DNA of 64,000 bases from Volvariella volvacea V23 (lineage: Eukaryota > Basidiomycota > Agaricomycetes > Agaricales > Pluteaceae): positions 412,252 through 476,251 of the forward strand of contig KB722743.1 in assembly GCA_000349905.1 (NCBI GenBank). Reading direction: 5' to 3'. How positions within the stretch are numbered: the first letter of the stretch is position 1; each line of letters begins with the position of its first letter. Made by a program: the position numbers and the translations under genes. The notes under the pieces were generated by a model. It had not been told where the DNA came from. It did no database searches and was given only the letters and a program-made list of their open reading frames with translations. Shown here one piece after another: positions 22,812-35,479 of this stretch.

Positions 22812-24399
22812 TCACTCCTCAAAGAGCGTTCTCTCAGTCCCCCCTCTCTGAATCAGTCCCTTTTGTTCGCATCTCAGCTGCTCCACCAACACGCCCCTCT
22901 GGCCTTCATTCAGCCTCAACTTGTCCTCCCTCCTCTTGGCTTTCAAAACGCTCTGCGCAAACCTCTCCGGTGCCTTGGCGATCTGCTCCGCAAGGGCAAA
23001 CAAAAGCCCAACTGACGCAGTCCACATCCTGATCTTCAACCCAATCACATCCAGGTTCGTCCCATATTGAATCGCCGTCCCATATGACTCGATTAGGATG
23101 GCTGAGACGCTCAGAGGCGAGGGTGATGATGATGGAGACGAAGAGGAGATGATCGATGTGAACGAGGATTGGATCATGTCGTAAGGATAGATGTATTGAA
23201 TAGCTACGCGGGCGATAGATGCTGTAAGAGGGTCGAAGGGAGCAATTGGAGCTGTGCGTGGACGGGTGGCTGTGCCATCATCACTAGTACTCGGTCGTGA
23301 GGGTGTGGGATGGAAGGAGATCATGGTGCCAAAAATGGCAGGAATGACCAGAGTAGGTAGTGCCCAATGTAGGAGTATGGTCCAGAAAGCGGAAGAAGTA
23401 AAAGTTTCTAGTGGTGGGTAGTAAAGGGATAGGAGGGGAGTGTCTTGCTTCAAAGCGATCTATGACGGGTGAGTAAAGTCGATTGAGAAAAGTTGCAAAA
23501 CACGACGTACATCATATTGTTTCCAGGGGATGACGACGTATAATACACGGATAAATTCTGCTACAGCAGTCAGCGACCAAATGTTTCTTGAGTTTGACAG
23601 GAACTGTAAGCGGCGTTGGCCGAATAACATCAGCAAGATATTCAAAACAAGAAACACGAGGATTCCTCGCGTTAGAGAAAAAACACGCACTTCTCGGAAG
23701 GCTACAAAGGTTTCAATACCGTTGTTCAATGCCTGCTCCTGCTCTGAGATGGCAGGTTTGCGCACGGGGGCAGGAACGGGAGAGGCGGGTGGTACAGGTG
23801 CCGTTGATTGGGGCAAGGCGACGGTCCGTGCAGGACTTGGTGAGGAAGGGGACAGAAGGGGGAGGCTTTGCGGAGTGGCAGGCGGCTGGGCCTGTTGTCT
23901 AGTAAAAGATAATGAGCGATCGGGGGATTGAGCTGGAGTGCTCGATGGTGAGATCGGATGTTTGAGGTAGTGGGATACATCTCCCAGGTCCTGGTGAGGC
24001 GTAGAAGGAGTGGGGGGAGCTGCCTCTTCTACAGCATCGAGTCCCTTGGAGATGCGACCAGCTGATCTGGTGCTCGAGGTGGATAGGGGCTTTGCATCGG
24101 GTCCAGCTATGGCACTGGACAATAACGATAAGCGAGGGCGATGGAGAGAAACAAATGACGTACGCAGACGCGGGGGCAGGTTGGGGTTGGACACTACCCT
24201 TCCTCCGACGACCAAACAAACCCGCGAATACGGGATTTTCCTCCAATGCGGCTTGATGCAGATCCAGGTGTTTCTTGATTCTGATTTGCAATTCTTCTTT
24301 GGTGCCTTGATCGCTGAGATGCAGTGCATTCGCAAGCTCCTGCAGCTCGGCCTTCTTTTTCGGGGGCAAAGCGCCAGAATATACAGTCCGGGGAGGCAT
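22812..24399 (-). CDS. SAP-domain integral membrane protein
   Basis: Predicted 495 residues, exons 24399-24164, 24114-23511, 23459-22812 (1488 nt). Residues ~11-45 form a SAP/HeH-like helix-extended-helix (LPPKKKAELQELANALHL, TKEELQIRIKKHL), followed by RRR/K. Next is a long Ser/Pro-rich stretch with a SHYLKHP motif. Hydrophobic segments follow: GILVFLVLNILLMLF, a weaker AVAEFIRVLYVVI, and SAFWTILLHWALPTLVIPAI. The C-terminus is soluble and highly charged. SAP/HeH domains bind DNA and occur at the N-terminus of inner-nuclear-membrane proteins of the Heh1/Src1/Lem2 type. The C-terminal half here does not show the MSC domain of that family, so a chromatin-tethering role is only inference. It is divergent from the 8-Cys secreted-protein gene, 325 bp away. 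Confidence 0.85.
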
Positions 24400-24724
24400 C
24401 TTTGTACAGAGGACGGGTGGGGAGCGGAACGAAGAGCGTTGTTGGTGCGGAGACACGCAGAGTTGTTGTGCAGTGTTTACGCGCCGACGACTGCCACGTG
24501 ACTGTGGCGTGACGTGATGCTGAGTCAGCGTTGCGATGTGCAGAGCATCCAGTGATCTGGATCCAATAAAGGGAGAGAGCAACGGGGCAGCTGGGAGGAT
24601 ATCGCTTTTCTCTTCGTTGTTCTCCTCCTTGTTTTTGTTTTCGTTCTCCCCCTCTTTGGCAGGTCCATTTCTCCCGCTTTCTTCGTTCTTCATATATTGC
24701 CACTCTTTTTTCACTTTCGTCGCC
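24400..24724. promoter_or_regulatory. Bidirectional promoter, SAP protein / 8-Cys protein
   Basis: 325 bases between divergent start codons. Near 24490-24520 there is a CACGTGACTGTGGCGTGACG stretch with a CACGTG E-box-like core. Toward the secreted-protein gene lies a long pyrimidine-rich leader (24605-24715: TTTTCTCTTCG, GTTCTCCTCC), typical of well-expressed fungal genes. Confidence 0.55.
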
Positions 24725-25470
24725 ATGTACAAGCTTGTCTGCTTTGCCATTCTCTTCGTCTTTGCGCTCGCTGGTCGAGGTGGGTCCCCGTTCTGTCTTA
24801 ATCTGGCTCCGACCTGACCGAAGCTACCTACAGTTGCTGCTTTCACAACCATTACAGTTGGGGAGACCAACCTTACGGTCACCGACATTGTAAATATTCC
24901 CGACAGTCCAGTCAAAACTGCTGTACGTCTTCATCAGCGTCTAATCGCCCCACGACCATCTTCTCACATCCGTTGACTTTAGTGCACGAATGCTTGCTCT
25001 GATACCACCTCTCGAGTCCAAGCATGCAACAGCGACCCACAATGCCTCTGCCGCGATGACACAGTCTCGTCACTCCTCGCCTGCGAGCAATGCATGTTCA
25101 CAAACCTCATCGATACCTTCAAGCCAATGCCCGATTTCCGTGCTGGTTCTACGCCCGTCCTAGGAGGTCAGTACACTATCTATAGGTGCCACCATCATCC
25201 ACTGGCTAACTCTTGTTCTGCACATTGCGCCCCACCCAAACACCCACACAAAATGCAATGCACACATCATAACAATTGCGTCGATAAGCCTACTCTGCTG
25301 CCTGTGCGGCCGCCAACATCACACTGCAACCAGCTCAAACGGCCTTGACTCTCCCACCAGCATGGAACGGGCCTTTCGTATCAGTCATACCAGTCCCAGC
25401 TGCCATCTTTGCCGTCATCGTTGGCAGCATGCTCGGCATGTCATCCATACTCATTCTTTCAAATATGTGA
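24725..25470 (+). CDS. Secreted/anchored 8-cysteine protein (CFEM-like)
   Basis: Predicted 169 residues, exons 24725-24779, 24834-24922, 24983-25166, 25289-25470 (510 nt). Residues 1-21 are a signal peptide (MYKLVCFAILFVFALAGR, cleavage probably after VAA). The mature part has eight cysteines (about C49, 53, 63, 69, 71, 82, 85 and 115) spaced C-x3-C-x9-C-x5-C-x-C-x10-C-x2-C, close to but not identical with CFEM domains. The C-terminus is hydrophobic (PAAIFAVIVGSMLGM and on), consistent with a membrane span or a GPI-anchor signal. CFEM proteins act at the cell surface, some in haem/iron capture; that role is not shown here. The last exon was placed by requiring phase agreement at 25289, where the frame continues as AYSAACAAANITL. 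Confidence 0.8.
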
Positions 25471-26474
25471 GCTATATACCACACATACCCTTTTGGCGAG
25501 TGACAGGCGTGGATGGGAGGTTGAGGGGCGTTGATTGCATTGCTTAGCGACGGATTGATTCGGATATCTCGGGGATTGCTATCAATAGTAGGTTGTCCCG
25601 GACCACCGAATCCATTGAGATGCGGACGCTGCTAGTTTCTGTACTTACCTGTACTCCACGTAGCTTTCTGTGATTGTCTGTTGGTTGTGTTCTTTGATGA
25701 AGTCTTCGAATGACATAGTATTTTGACAGGCAATTGTTTGGTTGACTCTTTTGTCTTTTTATTGTTGTATCAATACCTCTCTTATTACTCTGCCATGCCC
25801 AATAATTCGTTCTGCACCAATGCGTGGTTATTCAACGCCGTCGTACTCTTATCGTCACCCTGGACGACGGCGTCACGGCGGTCGGTACGATTCCGTTCAC
25901 GTGACGCGGACGCAATTTCGAACGCCGTTCGCTCAGCGACCCTGAAGGAGAAATTGCAATCAAACCCTGGACTCAGTGTGAACCCACCTAGCTTATTCCA
26001 CAACCTAATCACCCTCTTGCGAGCGCGTTGGCCACTTATCCTGATCACCACCGGGTCAGTACCACTTTCCCCTAAAATCTCGCACGAAATTGAACAGAAA
26101 CTCCAGGTTTTGAAGACACTCTTTAGACTAATCACACGGTGCACGCGTCTCGCAGGCGTATAGGCCACTGTGCGCACATGTTGGTTTTTGGTGCTAGAAG
26201 TGCGGTAGAGCGTGTCGCGTTCAGTGCTCTGCCGAGACATGCGGTTTCCAAGGTGGTGTTTGGACGATGGGTGCGGGATATGAAGACCAGGAGGGACCAA
26301 ACCCAAGGCAACACACCGCCGTCAACAACACCGCTTTCCACTTGCACGGAATCTTCATTCAGTTCGACAACGGTAGAGTCGCGTCCTTCGTCAACAAGCT
26401 CTGGTGCAAGAGAGCAGGCCCTGTGTACATTAGGCACATCCTATTCTCGAACTCGAACATATGGCAATAGTCAC
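25471..26474. other. Intergenic region upstream of the helicase
   Basis: About 1 kb. Open frames of up to ~170 codons occur on both strands at 25785-26306, but with no protein-like composition or recognisable motif. The last few hundred bases are open in the helicase frame. The codons there do not look like a conserved N-terminus, so translation is assumed to start at 26475. Confidence 0.4.
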
Positions 26475-29400
26475 ATGCCACTCCGTAGGCGCTCGCTCCA
26501 CACCTCTTCTTTGGCGCTTGCCTCCACGTCTGCTCCCGTTCGAGCTCGAGAGGCGCCCGAGTCGAGTTTAAGCGCCGGTTTTTTTACTTCTCCTGCGGAT
26601 ACAACTAATCTTAATGAAACTAACATCAACTCGGCGGAACGCTCTGATCCAAATTCATCCCCATCCAAATCTCCCTGGGGTTCCCAGTTTTCCTTCAGCA
26701 ATGCATTTGCAGATACCTGGTCTCTAGAACGGTCCCCCACATTTTCATTTGAAGACAACTTTGCGCCTTCATCTTCATCTTCTGCCACCACTACAACTGC
26801 CTCACCTGATACCGCACCAAACTGCTGCCGTGAGGTTACAGACCATGCAACGATGAATGATAGGTTTGATTGGCGGTTACGCGCGCTCTCGAGGATGGAC
26901 AAGTCGGTAATTGAAAGAACGAAATTTCCGTCTAGATGGAAGCCGGATCCGAATTACGATAATTATTATCATCCGTCAGAGTGGGAGTATAAGGACGCGA
27001 GTGTGCAGTATTCCGGCAAGTGCGTGGTCTCTTACCTCTATCGCTTTCAATCACTCCACGGACATTCTCACTCACATGTTTGTTCCCAATCACCCCTAGG
27101 TTCGAACCCCTCATAAAAGTTGAACGAGCGGTAGCAGACGAGGAAATCAATATGAGATTATCCAAATGGCCAGTAGAAAAGTTGGAGAATGAAGGATATT
27201 GCTTCACGAACATGACGGCATTTTGGTTAGCCGACGAGCAATATTACGGCCAATCAGTGGCTGCCTTTACCCTTGGGCCTGGTATCCCTTTACGTGCAAA
27301 TCATCGCTTCGAGTGAGTGAATACTCCTTCCCTCTTCTTTCACCATTTGAGGGCCTGATTGTTGCATCTGCTTTTAGGAAAGGCACACAAGTTTTGGTAT
27401 CTCGCGGCGACCCTTTGTCTCTAAACTACCCACCCATCCCCGGGACTGTAGTCTGGAACAATGAAAAGGAGCCAACTCGAGTGAAGGTGGCATTTCTGGA
27501 AGATATCAAAGATCTAGAAGATGGTAAATGGAGACTGGATTTAGGGAACTCGAATATTGTTTTTGAGAGGATGGAAGCTGCTGTCAGGGCGTTGAAATGG
27601 GAACCCAATGGGACATGGTTCGTGGGGTCGCAGCGCAAACTCTGGGGGATGGATAGCGATACGGAACAACCAAGTCAGCCTTGCTTGGTTGGAACTGAAC
27701 TTAGGGACGTTTTGTTGGAGAGTTTTGGTGGCAAAGGGAGTGCTTTACAAGATTCTGAGGATGCAAGTGATCCTGCTCATCAGGGGTTGGGTCATCTGCA
27801 TACTCGGTCACCTGAATCTTTCAACGATACGGATGATACAAATTACTCCATAGCTTCAAGTTCCGTACCAAATCCAGGTCTCAAATTCGACTCGGAAGGA
27901 GCTTTCAAGGACGATATGAGAATCCAGAGTTGGGCTAGAAGATACATGACGGAAACCCCTGTTGTGGCTGAAGGCGATCCTGACGTCTCCATGTTGAATG
28001 ATTCGCAGAGGAGAGCTATGGCCATGATGATTGGGAAGAGAATTTCTCTGATTCAAGGCGTAAGTGGCGTTTTTTTCCCGTTCAATGTGGCGCTGACTTT
28101 GGTCTATTATTGGTCAATTTTACTCTGTTGCTTTGTCTTTTTTATGGTCTGGAACGCTGGATCTTCGGCCGCCTCGTGTCTTTGTGTGGCAAATCATTGG
28201 TCGATGTTACTTTCGTTCATCGGTCCTATGTTCCCGTTGCCACGCCCATCCTATTTGTGGTCGTCCCTCCTCGTCATGGATGCTCCGTCTTTATATTCTC
28301 ATTTCTGGAATTCCCATCGCCTCTCAAATTTCATCGGAACACTTTTAACCCATTTAACGGCGCATATATGCACTCGGCCTGGAATAACTAACCTTGGGCT
28401 TGGTCACTCTTAGCCACCAGGTACAGGCAAAACGAAGACCATCATCGAAACGGTGAAACTTCTCAAGGTGTGTAACATTCATGAGCGGCATTCTTCCTGC
28501 TCTTCGCAGTTTTCCTTCCTTTTCTTCCATTTATTTTTTTTCTTGGCCAAGTTCGACCCTCTGTCACTCCCTGGCGGTTTGATCAACCACCGGCCCACCC
28601 TCAGGTCCACCCTTTTCACCCAATCATGGATCCACTCTATCTCACTTCACTTGCATTCGTGCATTTTCCAAACGTATCTCACGGTCCTTCTGCTATACCG
28701 AGGGCGTACCATGCCTTATAGTGACATGCACCTTTCGTGAAATTATGGGAATGGGGGGTTTGGCTTATCGCCGAAGAAAGTGTCACTTGGTTGACAGATG
28801 TCTCTTCGGTTGGTTCCTTAAAATTGTGCCTCTTCTTCAGGTCCTTTCATTCTGCTCGTGTTCCCGGGATTTTGAAAGGACTGGAGCACTAGTTAAGATA
28901 TAGGGGCCTCTATCCTCGGTCTTATTTTATCTAGTATCCGTTATCTTATCTTGTGTCGCTTCACCATTCGTATCATACTATGACCACTTCTTTCGTTGAC
29001 CTATTAACGATCCATTGGCGACTCGATAGCTCACAGTTTTTGTTTTATACAGCATCATTTTCAAGTTCCTCAACCGTTGCTCGTTGCTACGTTTACCAAT
29101 GCAGCGGTGGATAATTTGCTCGAGGGGTTTGCCAATGCGGGGTTAAACCCTCTTCGAGTCTCGAGTGCTGGCGTCGTTAAGGATGAGCTAGCACAATGGA
29201 CGCTGGAACATAGAGAGCAGGAACACAGGCTTTATGATAAGCGCCAGAGGTTCTTGAAAAACGCAAGGCATGTGCACGAGAAAATGCGGCTGCTAATAGA
29301 AGAGATTAAGAATTTAACGGAGAAACAGCGGGATATTGAGAAGCTTGGGAAGAAATCAATGTTGTTGGAGCGGATGCTGATGGGCAAGAGGGGGCGCTAC

Positions 29401-31193
29401 AAGAGTTTGATGCAGGAGGGGCGTATGTGGCACTCTAAAGCCCGGAGGACACAGCAAACGATGTGGGAGGAGATTACTCATAGTGCTGATGTGGTGAGTG
29501 GTCTTTTTACGACAGGATTGAGTCTTCTCTCATCAATTGTCTGTTTTAGATCTGCACCACCTGCGTTACGTCTGCGAATAGGTGCTTGGATGTGATTGAT
29601 TTCCCGGTGGTGTTTTTGGACGAGGCGTCGATGTCAACTGAACCGGCTTCGCTTATACCACTCATGAAAGGCGTGAGTAGGGTCCATCGTAACAACCTGG
29701 GTTGATCATTGAGATGCATTTTAGTCGCAACATGTTGCGCTAATTGGCGATCATAAGCAATTGCCACCAATCATAAGAAGTTCAGAAGCTCAAGAAGGTG
29801 GACTTGGAGTAAGCTTGTTCGAGAGACTTATAGAAGAAGGGAGTGCGTTTTTTTTTGCCCTTTTCCTCCTTCACTTCATTCTTACTGTTTACATTGCATC
29901 TAGATGTTCCTACTATCATGTTAGATACCCAATATCGCATGCACCCCGCTATATCTGATTTCCCATCCTCCGAATTCTATGGACGTGGCTTGAGAGATGG
30001 GACAGTCGATGCAAATGGGAATGCGATCCTCGGATTTGAACCGCCTGTATCGAGGTATCTCCAGTTGAAGGATGAGATGGACCCCCCAAGAGGCCAGTAT
30101 AGCGAGGTTATGACTGAGGGCACAATCACCAATGTTTCGACTGCCGGTGAATACGCGAATAAATTGAAGGGGGGTCGCAAAATGAAAGCTCTGTCGTCGT
30201 CACTGCCCATAGTATTTGTGGATCATAATGGACCGGAATCAAGGAAAGGAAGGAGTTGGGAGAACACACCGGAGGCGAATATCGTAATAAGTGTGGTGGA
30301 GGATTTGTTGTTGCATAATCCTGTGAGTATATCTCATATACGGATGAGGCACATGGATTGATTAATGTGTTTGCCACCCCCATTGCTCCTCTGTTCTTGG
30401 CATATCGACCGACATTCGCTCTTTGGTGTTATAGAATCTGAATGGCTCCGACATTGGCATAATCTCTCCCTACGTCTCTCAAACCGCTCATCTTAGACGT
30501 CGTCTTGGCCCAGACTCTGTCCACAAGAAGCGATTTGAGCAAGTCCTTGGCGGTATTCGGGCAATGCAAATACCCGATATTGAGATCAAGACCGTCGACG
30601 GGTTTGAAGGGAGGGAGAAGCAGGTGATCATCTTCTCAACAGTGAGAAATAACGCAAAAGGTTCGATTGGGTTTTTGGATGATAGGAGGAGATTGAACGT
30701 GGGGTTGACGAGAGCTAAGAGAGGGCTGATTGTTGTTGGGAGCATACATACTCTGAGAGGCGGGAGTCAAATCAAGACTGCAAGTGGCGTTGATGCTAAG
30801 AAGCAGAAGGAGATACAGGTTGTGGAGGTAGCAGGACAAGAGGATCAGGATAATGATGGAGATGTAAACCATCAAGACATTATGGACGCCGATCGTGTGA
30901 CACAATGGATCTCCTCTGGGATTAATCCGACGACCGCCACTGTTATCGTGGAGTCCACGGGCGATTCCAGGACTGCAGCGATGGTAGCCGTTCCCGTCAA
31001 GGGAAAGAAGCCATCCCCGACGAAGACCGCCAAACCTAAATCACCAGGACCGTGGGGTCGATATGTGGACTATTTGGAAGAGAATCAATGTGTTGTCAAA
31101 TTGCAAGGACCGGTGCTCCTCCAGGCAATATACGGCAACTGGGATGCTGCTAGGGATGGTAAATTTGCTGGAAAAATTCTGATGGAGGATTAG
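26475..31193 (+). CDS. SF1 helicase, Upf1/IGHMBP2-like, probable mitochondrial
   Basis: Predicted 1117 residues from nine exons: 26475-27019, 27100-27312, 27378-28059, 28414-28467, 29053-29493, 29550-29672, 29725-29842, 29904-30322, 30435-31193 (3354 nt). Helicase motifs in order: Q-motif region (LNDSQRRAMAMMIG), Walker A GPPGTGKT (about 480-487, split after its first Gly by an intron), motif Ib-like VATFTNAAVDNLL, Walker B FLDEAS (about 667-672), motif III GDHKQLPP, motif IV-like DTQYRMHP, motif V TVDGFEGREKQVII and motif VI GLTRAKRGL. This is superfamily 1B of the Upf1/IGHMBP2 type, an ATP-driven 5'-3' RNA/DNA helicase. The chosen N-terminus, MPLRRRSLHTSSLALASTS, is Arg/Ser-rich and amphipathic, like a mitochondrial presequence. 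In-frame upstream codons leave a longer start possible. Confidence 0.9.
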
Positions 31194-34100
31194 TGATTGT
31201 CGGTGGTGATGGCATGTGGTGTCAATATGTGGCTTTGAGCATGACGGAGAGGAATGAAGGGTCGAATACTGTGGATCAGGCATCATTCTTCAATGACATA
31301 TAGACAGTTTTGACGAGAACTGTGTATCTGCCTTCGTGGAGATGAGATATTGGCTTGTAACTACCGGCGGAAGTGCAGGGTTAATTGTTGGTTCGTCAGT
31401 GTCGTTTGCGGCTGAATCACATGGAAGCAAGGCTCGTCATTCGTCTGAACAAGGTTCTGGTCGCACCCTAGTCGCGCCAGCTTGACGGAACAAGCAGCAA
31501 CCTTGAAGAGACCGTTCGTGTGTTTGTCAATCAAGTGTCAATGCGAGCAAGGTGTGTTACCCTTGGCCTCCGACAGACCGTGAACTGTGAATTTCTTGGA
31601 ATGATGAGCAAACACCGTATCCGCAGTGTGTGCGAGTTGCGGTCATTCTAGGCCCAGTCTCTGCCAATTTAATATTTTCCCTAGTACGTCATGAAACTCC
31701 CAAATCATAACTACCTCAACCAAGAACATAACATAATCAAAAACCACATTACTACTAATATCGTACCACCCATTGCAAAGCTTACAATAAAATCTCATTG
31801 GACATCCCACGAGCCCACGCCAACCAGGACGTATCACGTACTGGTTCAACTCCTCACCTCCAAGATCTACCGACCCTTTAAAGGGATACAAAGGTTCAAA
31901 GGTTCACAGCTCCGATGACCTCGAAGTTCGCAAAAATATCAATTTTTTTTCTTACATGCCGCATCCAACCCTGGCTCAAGGTGTCTTTTGCCCCACAGCG
32001 CCGATAATAAATGATTATGATCATGGGCTTCCCAACGTCCGAACCTTGTGCGAATCCTCCTGCCCCAGGTCACATTGTGCACGCGAACCTACGCGTATAT
32101 CACAGCCCGAGATCACGTACCAATAACATGTTTCCCATGCCACTATTCCAAAGGACGCATACAATGCCCGAACCGCGGTTGGTCGGCCATTGGTTATCCG
32201 CCAACGGGTCATCAATCATTTGCGATTTGCATCATTGATCACTTGCACCCCTGTCTCCCTAGTTTCCAGTGCAGCGCGCCCCGTAGCTTGTGCTGTTCGC
32301 TACCACTCTCGGAGTAGTGGCACTAGACGGCATACATCATGCACACAGGGTCCAAAGTGCGGTGCAATATGCCCAAGCCGTGCCATAAGTGTGCACCTGC
32401 GGCTCGTGTGCGGCTTATGCGGCCTGGTGCGGTACGGCATTCGCTTGTATGCTATATCCGTCACTGTCTGGATTATGAGTAAGGCCACCAACGAGCCAAG
32501 ACGTATGCACGAGTAGGGCAGTGCGCTGTTGGCCGCTCTTGGTCTACAAAACACCGCGCTGGGACGGCCTGAGGCAGGTAATGGTGATGTCGGTCTCGTT
32601 CACGCAGGCCTGAAGGCACCCAAAGCCCAATTAAACGTCAACGTAACTACAGCTAGCCAAAGGAGCCATATCGCCCATAATCGCAAGTTCCCGGAATATG
32701 GACGGTTTGAGGTCTGTGATCTAAGTTCCAGTTTAAGTTTTAATGTAATTCGGAGAGAGCTGGTGGCCGGGACAGATCAGTTGGACTTGGTTCGCGCATT
32801 CGTGAATTCGAACCGCAGCTATTGGCCAAGCTGACTGGCCGCCGATCGCGCGCAAAAGGCATTGTACGGCGAGTCGCAAGTCCAAGGTGATGATTGCGTT
32901 GTCGTATTACGATACTCGCTCGGCATCGCCGAGGTGGTTTCCTGAAGTGGGTTGTGTTCGAATAATCAACTGCTCCGGATGCGGGGGTGTTGAATTCATG
33001 TGCAAGTTGGTTGAACAGCCTTATTGGGTGTGTAACTCGAAGTAAGCGTGGATTCGACAGAACAATGACATGAGCCCACGGGTTCCGGTCGTCGCACATA
33101 TACATGACAGCCAGCACGCTATGTAGCAAATGCATGAAAACCCACTGGCTCGGCCGAGCTCAAACCCAAGGTCCATGCCGCGGTCACTAACAATATAATC
33201 CGCCGCACCAAATCAAATTCCCAATCGTGGTTCCATATGAGCAGCAAGATGGGAATAGAGTTTTGGGGATTTTTAGATTTGGTTCCGCTTTTTTTAGATC
33301 CTATTGGATTTGCCTATAAGTAAAACACAGATGCAGGAGCTGGCCGGTGCCGCTGAATGTGTGGTCGATGACTCGGGAGCTGCGAGCTGTGTAGAATGGC
33401 CAAGGTGGACAACATGTAGAACAAGCACTAGCAAGGGTATTGGACGTAGGTGGATTCTCCGGCGTCCTACCTCGGTTCAACACTGGAGCGTTCTACGCGG
33501 CTGTAGATCGTCGGAGAGCCGAGTGTCTTTATGCAACTAAGATTTCGGGGTGCCCTTTATTTCAGCATCGCAAGCAGCACCTCGGTTCTCGATCGCGAGC
33601 ATAACACGGGAGAACCGAATCGCGACACGATCTGTATCCTTACGCCAACTCTTCTAGATGTGGCGTGTGGGCCCACCAACACCCACAGATGAGAGACAGG
33701 ATGTGCCTCGAGTAGGCTGGAACGAGCATATGTAACATGTAACAGCGAGTGCTGTGGCAACGCCTCCATTTTGACGGAAGGAGTTATTGGACCCGGGAAA
33801 GGCAACGTAACTCAGGTTCATCATCTGGGCAACATGCCAGACGCATCAGCGTAGGGAATGAAGCCGGAATTGAGAGCATCATATATCTTGGTGATGGTCG
33901 TGTGCTCATGGCTCACTCGGGAAACGCCTCGTTTTTGGACAATGGGACTTTTTTCTCTCGGGAAAGAGGCGAGGCTGCATGTGTGGTTGTACCTTGGTTA
34001 GCTGAAGGAAGCGGGACGGACGACGTGTAGGATTGAGTCCGAGGGAATGGCAGAAGATTCTAGAGAAGCTGTTGTGTGGGCGATACCAAGTGGAAAGGAA

Positions 34101-35479
34101 CTCGAAGGCGTACCGCATCTTGCGAATCTGGATAATTAATCTGGGCCATCTGTGGCAACTGCCAGCATTACTATATGGCGATGACACAGGAGCATTTGAC
34201 GCGTCGATGGTTCCCGAAGAGCTAATAAATCAGGATCCACACCTGGAGACTGCCCCTCCAGCTGGATGGCACAACGAGAGTCGCTACAGGCACAGCGTCC
34301 GTGTCCTGCAGCGCCGCCAGCGAAGTCGTAGCTGCCTGCGCTGCCAGCAAGACGAGATGTCGGTGGAGATTAGATAATTGAATTTGCAATTGCCACGCGT
34401 GCGAGCGCTTCAGGGCGTTCGGCAAGGCATTCAAAATTGACAAATGCGATCAAAAAATCACGCAGAGCTGGATCTTGGGCGACCCAAACTCCTCCCAATT
34501 CATCCGACTGACTTGACCCACGACCGAGCATCATGCTGACTACTGGCGCACGTCCTCTTCCGTATACCCACCCAATAGGGTTTTTTATAATTCATCCCCA
34601 AAATCGTTGCCGGCACAACGGGGTTGGAATAAAAAAAGAGGGCAATACATCATCATTGGACTCCTGCGCTCCAATTTTCGACGTCAAACGTTGTCCCCTC
34701 CCCCGGCCCTTGCCTCGTTCCCTCAAAACCCGACAAACACCGCGCAATCCAGACACCGGGCGCGTCATACCTCTGGATCAGGGCACTAAATATAGCAAGT
34801 AGCCAATTCGGCGTGTCCCATCCCTCATTTGCCTTTTCCCTCCTGGTTGCACTCTCCTCGCATTCGCAGCAACGAGACTTCTCTGTCCGGTTGTTGTCTT
34901 GCTCGACGCCATCTCCTTGGTTGTTGCGTCCTTGTTTTCGTCTCTGGCATAGACAAGCCTGTCGGGAGCGACGATCGACTTCTTGGGCCACTCCCGCGAC
35001 GTCGTGATTAATTTCCTTGTATCCTCAATCTCATTACAGCGCTTCTGCTTCTTCAATCTGACCAGAACCCGCAATAGGGCATCCAAAAGGGCTGTGACGA
35101 CTGCGTTAATTGGTGACTAGCACACCAAACAAGGCTACTGCGCGATCCAACGCCCTGCGACGATCTTTCTCTCCCATCTGCAATTGCTCCCTCAGCCCCG
35201 TGACTGCATCTGGATCACTACCTCCCTGTTCCAACCAGTCTGCGAACCTGTCGGTGCCTTGAAACCCAACTGCTGCTTTCGTAGTTTTTCATATATCCCT
35301 TATTGCCCTTTCCTGAAGGAAAAAAGAAACCAGGAAATCCGAGTAGGGCGGTTCGCATTCATCTTGATTGGCTGAAACAAGTTCATAAACCGTTCGTGCA
35401 TTCTCTACCAGTCAGAGTCACCCTTCATCCTCACTGTCATCGTTTCACGTCTTTCCTCCCCGGAACAGGTCTGCGCAGG
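31194..35479. other. 4.3-kb region without a supported gene
   Basis: No open frame on either strand here has protein-like composition over more than ~100 codons, and no domain was recognised. The first ~400 bases are probably helicase 3' UTR. From about 34800 the sequence is pyrimidine-rich and leads into the RanBP2-finger gene, so it probably holds that promoter and leader. The middle (31600-34700) has ordinary GC and no visible tandem or inverted repeats. It could hide a non-coding transcript or a decayed element. Confidence 0.5.

Noticed and set aside
25785..26306. 173-codon minus-strand open frame before the helicase
   Set aside because: No motif, low-quality composition and no start context. 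It appears to be chance.
27099..27110. GGTTCGAACCCC, which looks like a tRNA T-loop
   Set aside because: There is no matching A-box, acceptor stem or anticodon arm upstream. The bases are the acceptor and first codons of a helicase exon (K-FEPLI).
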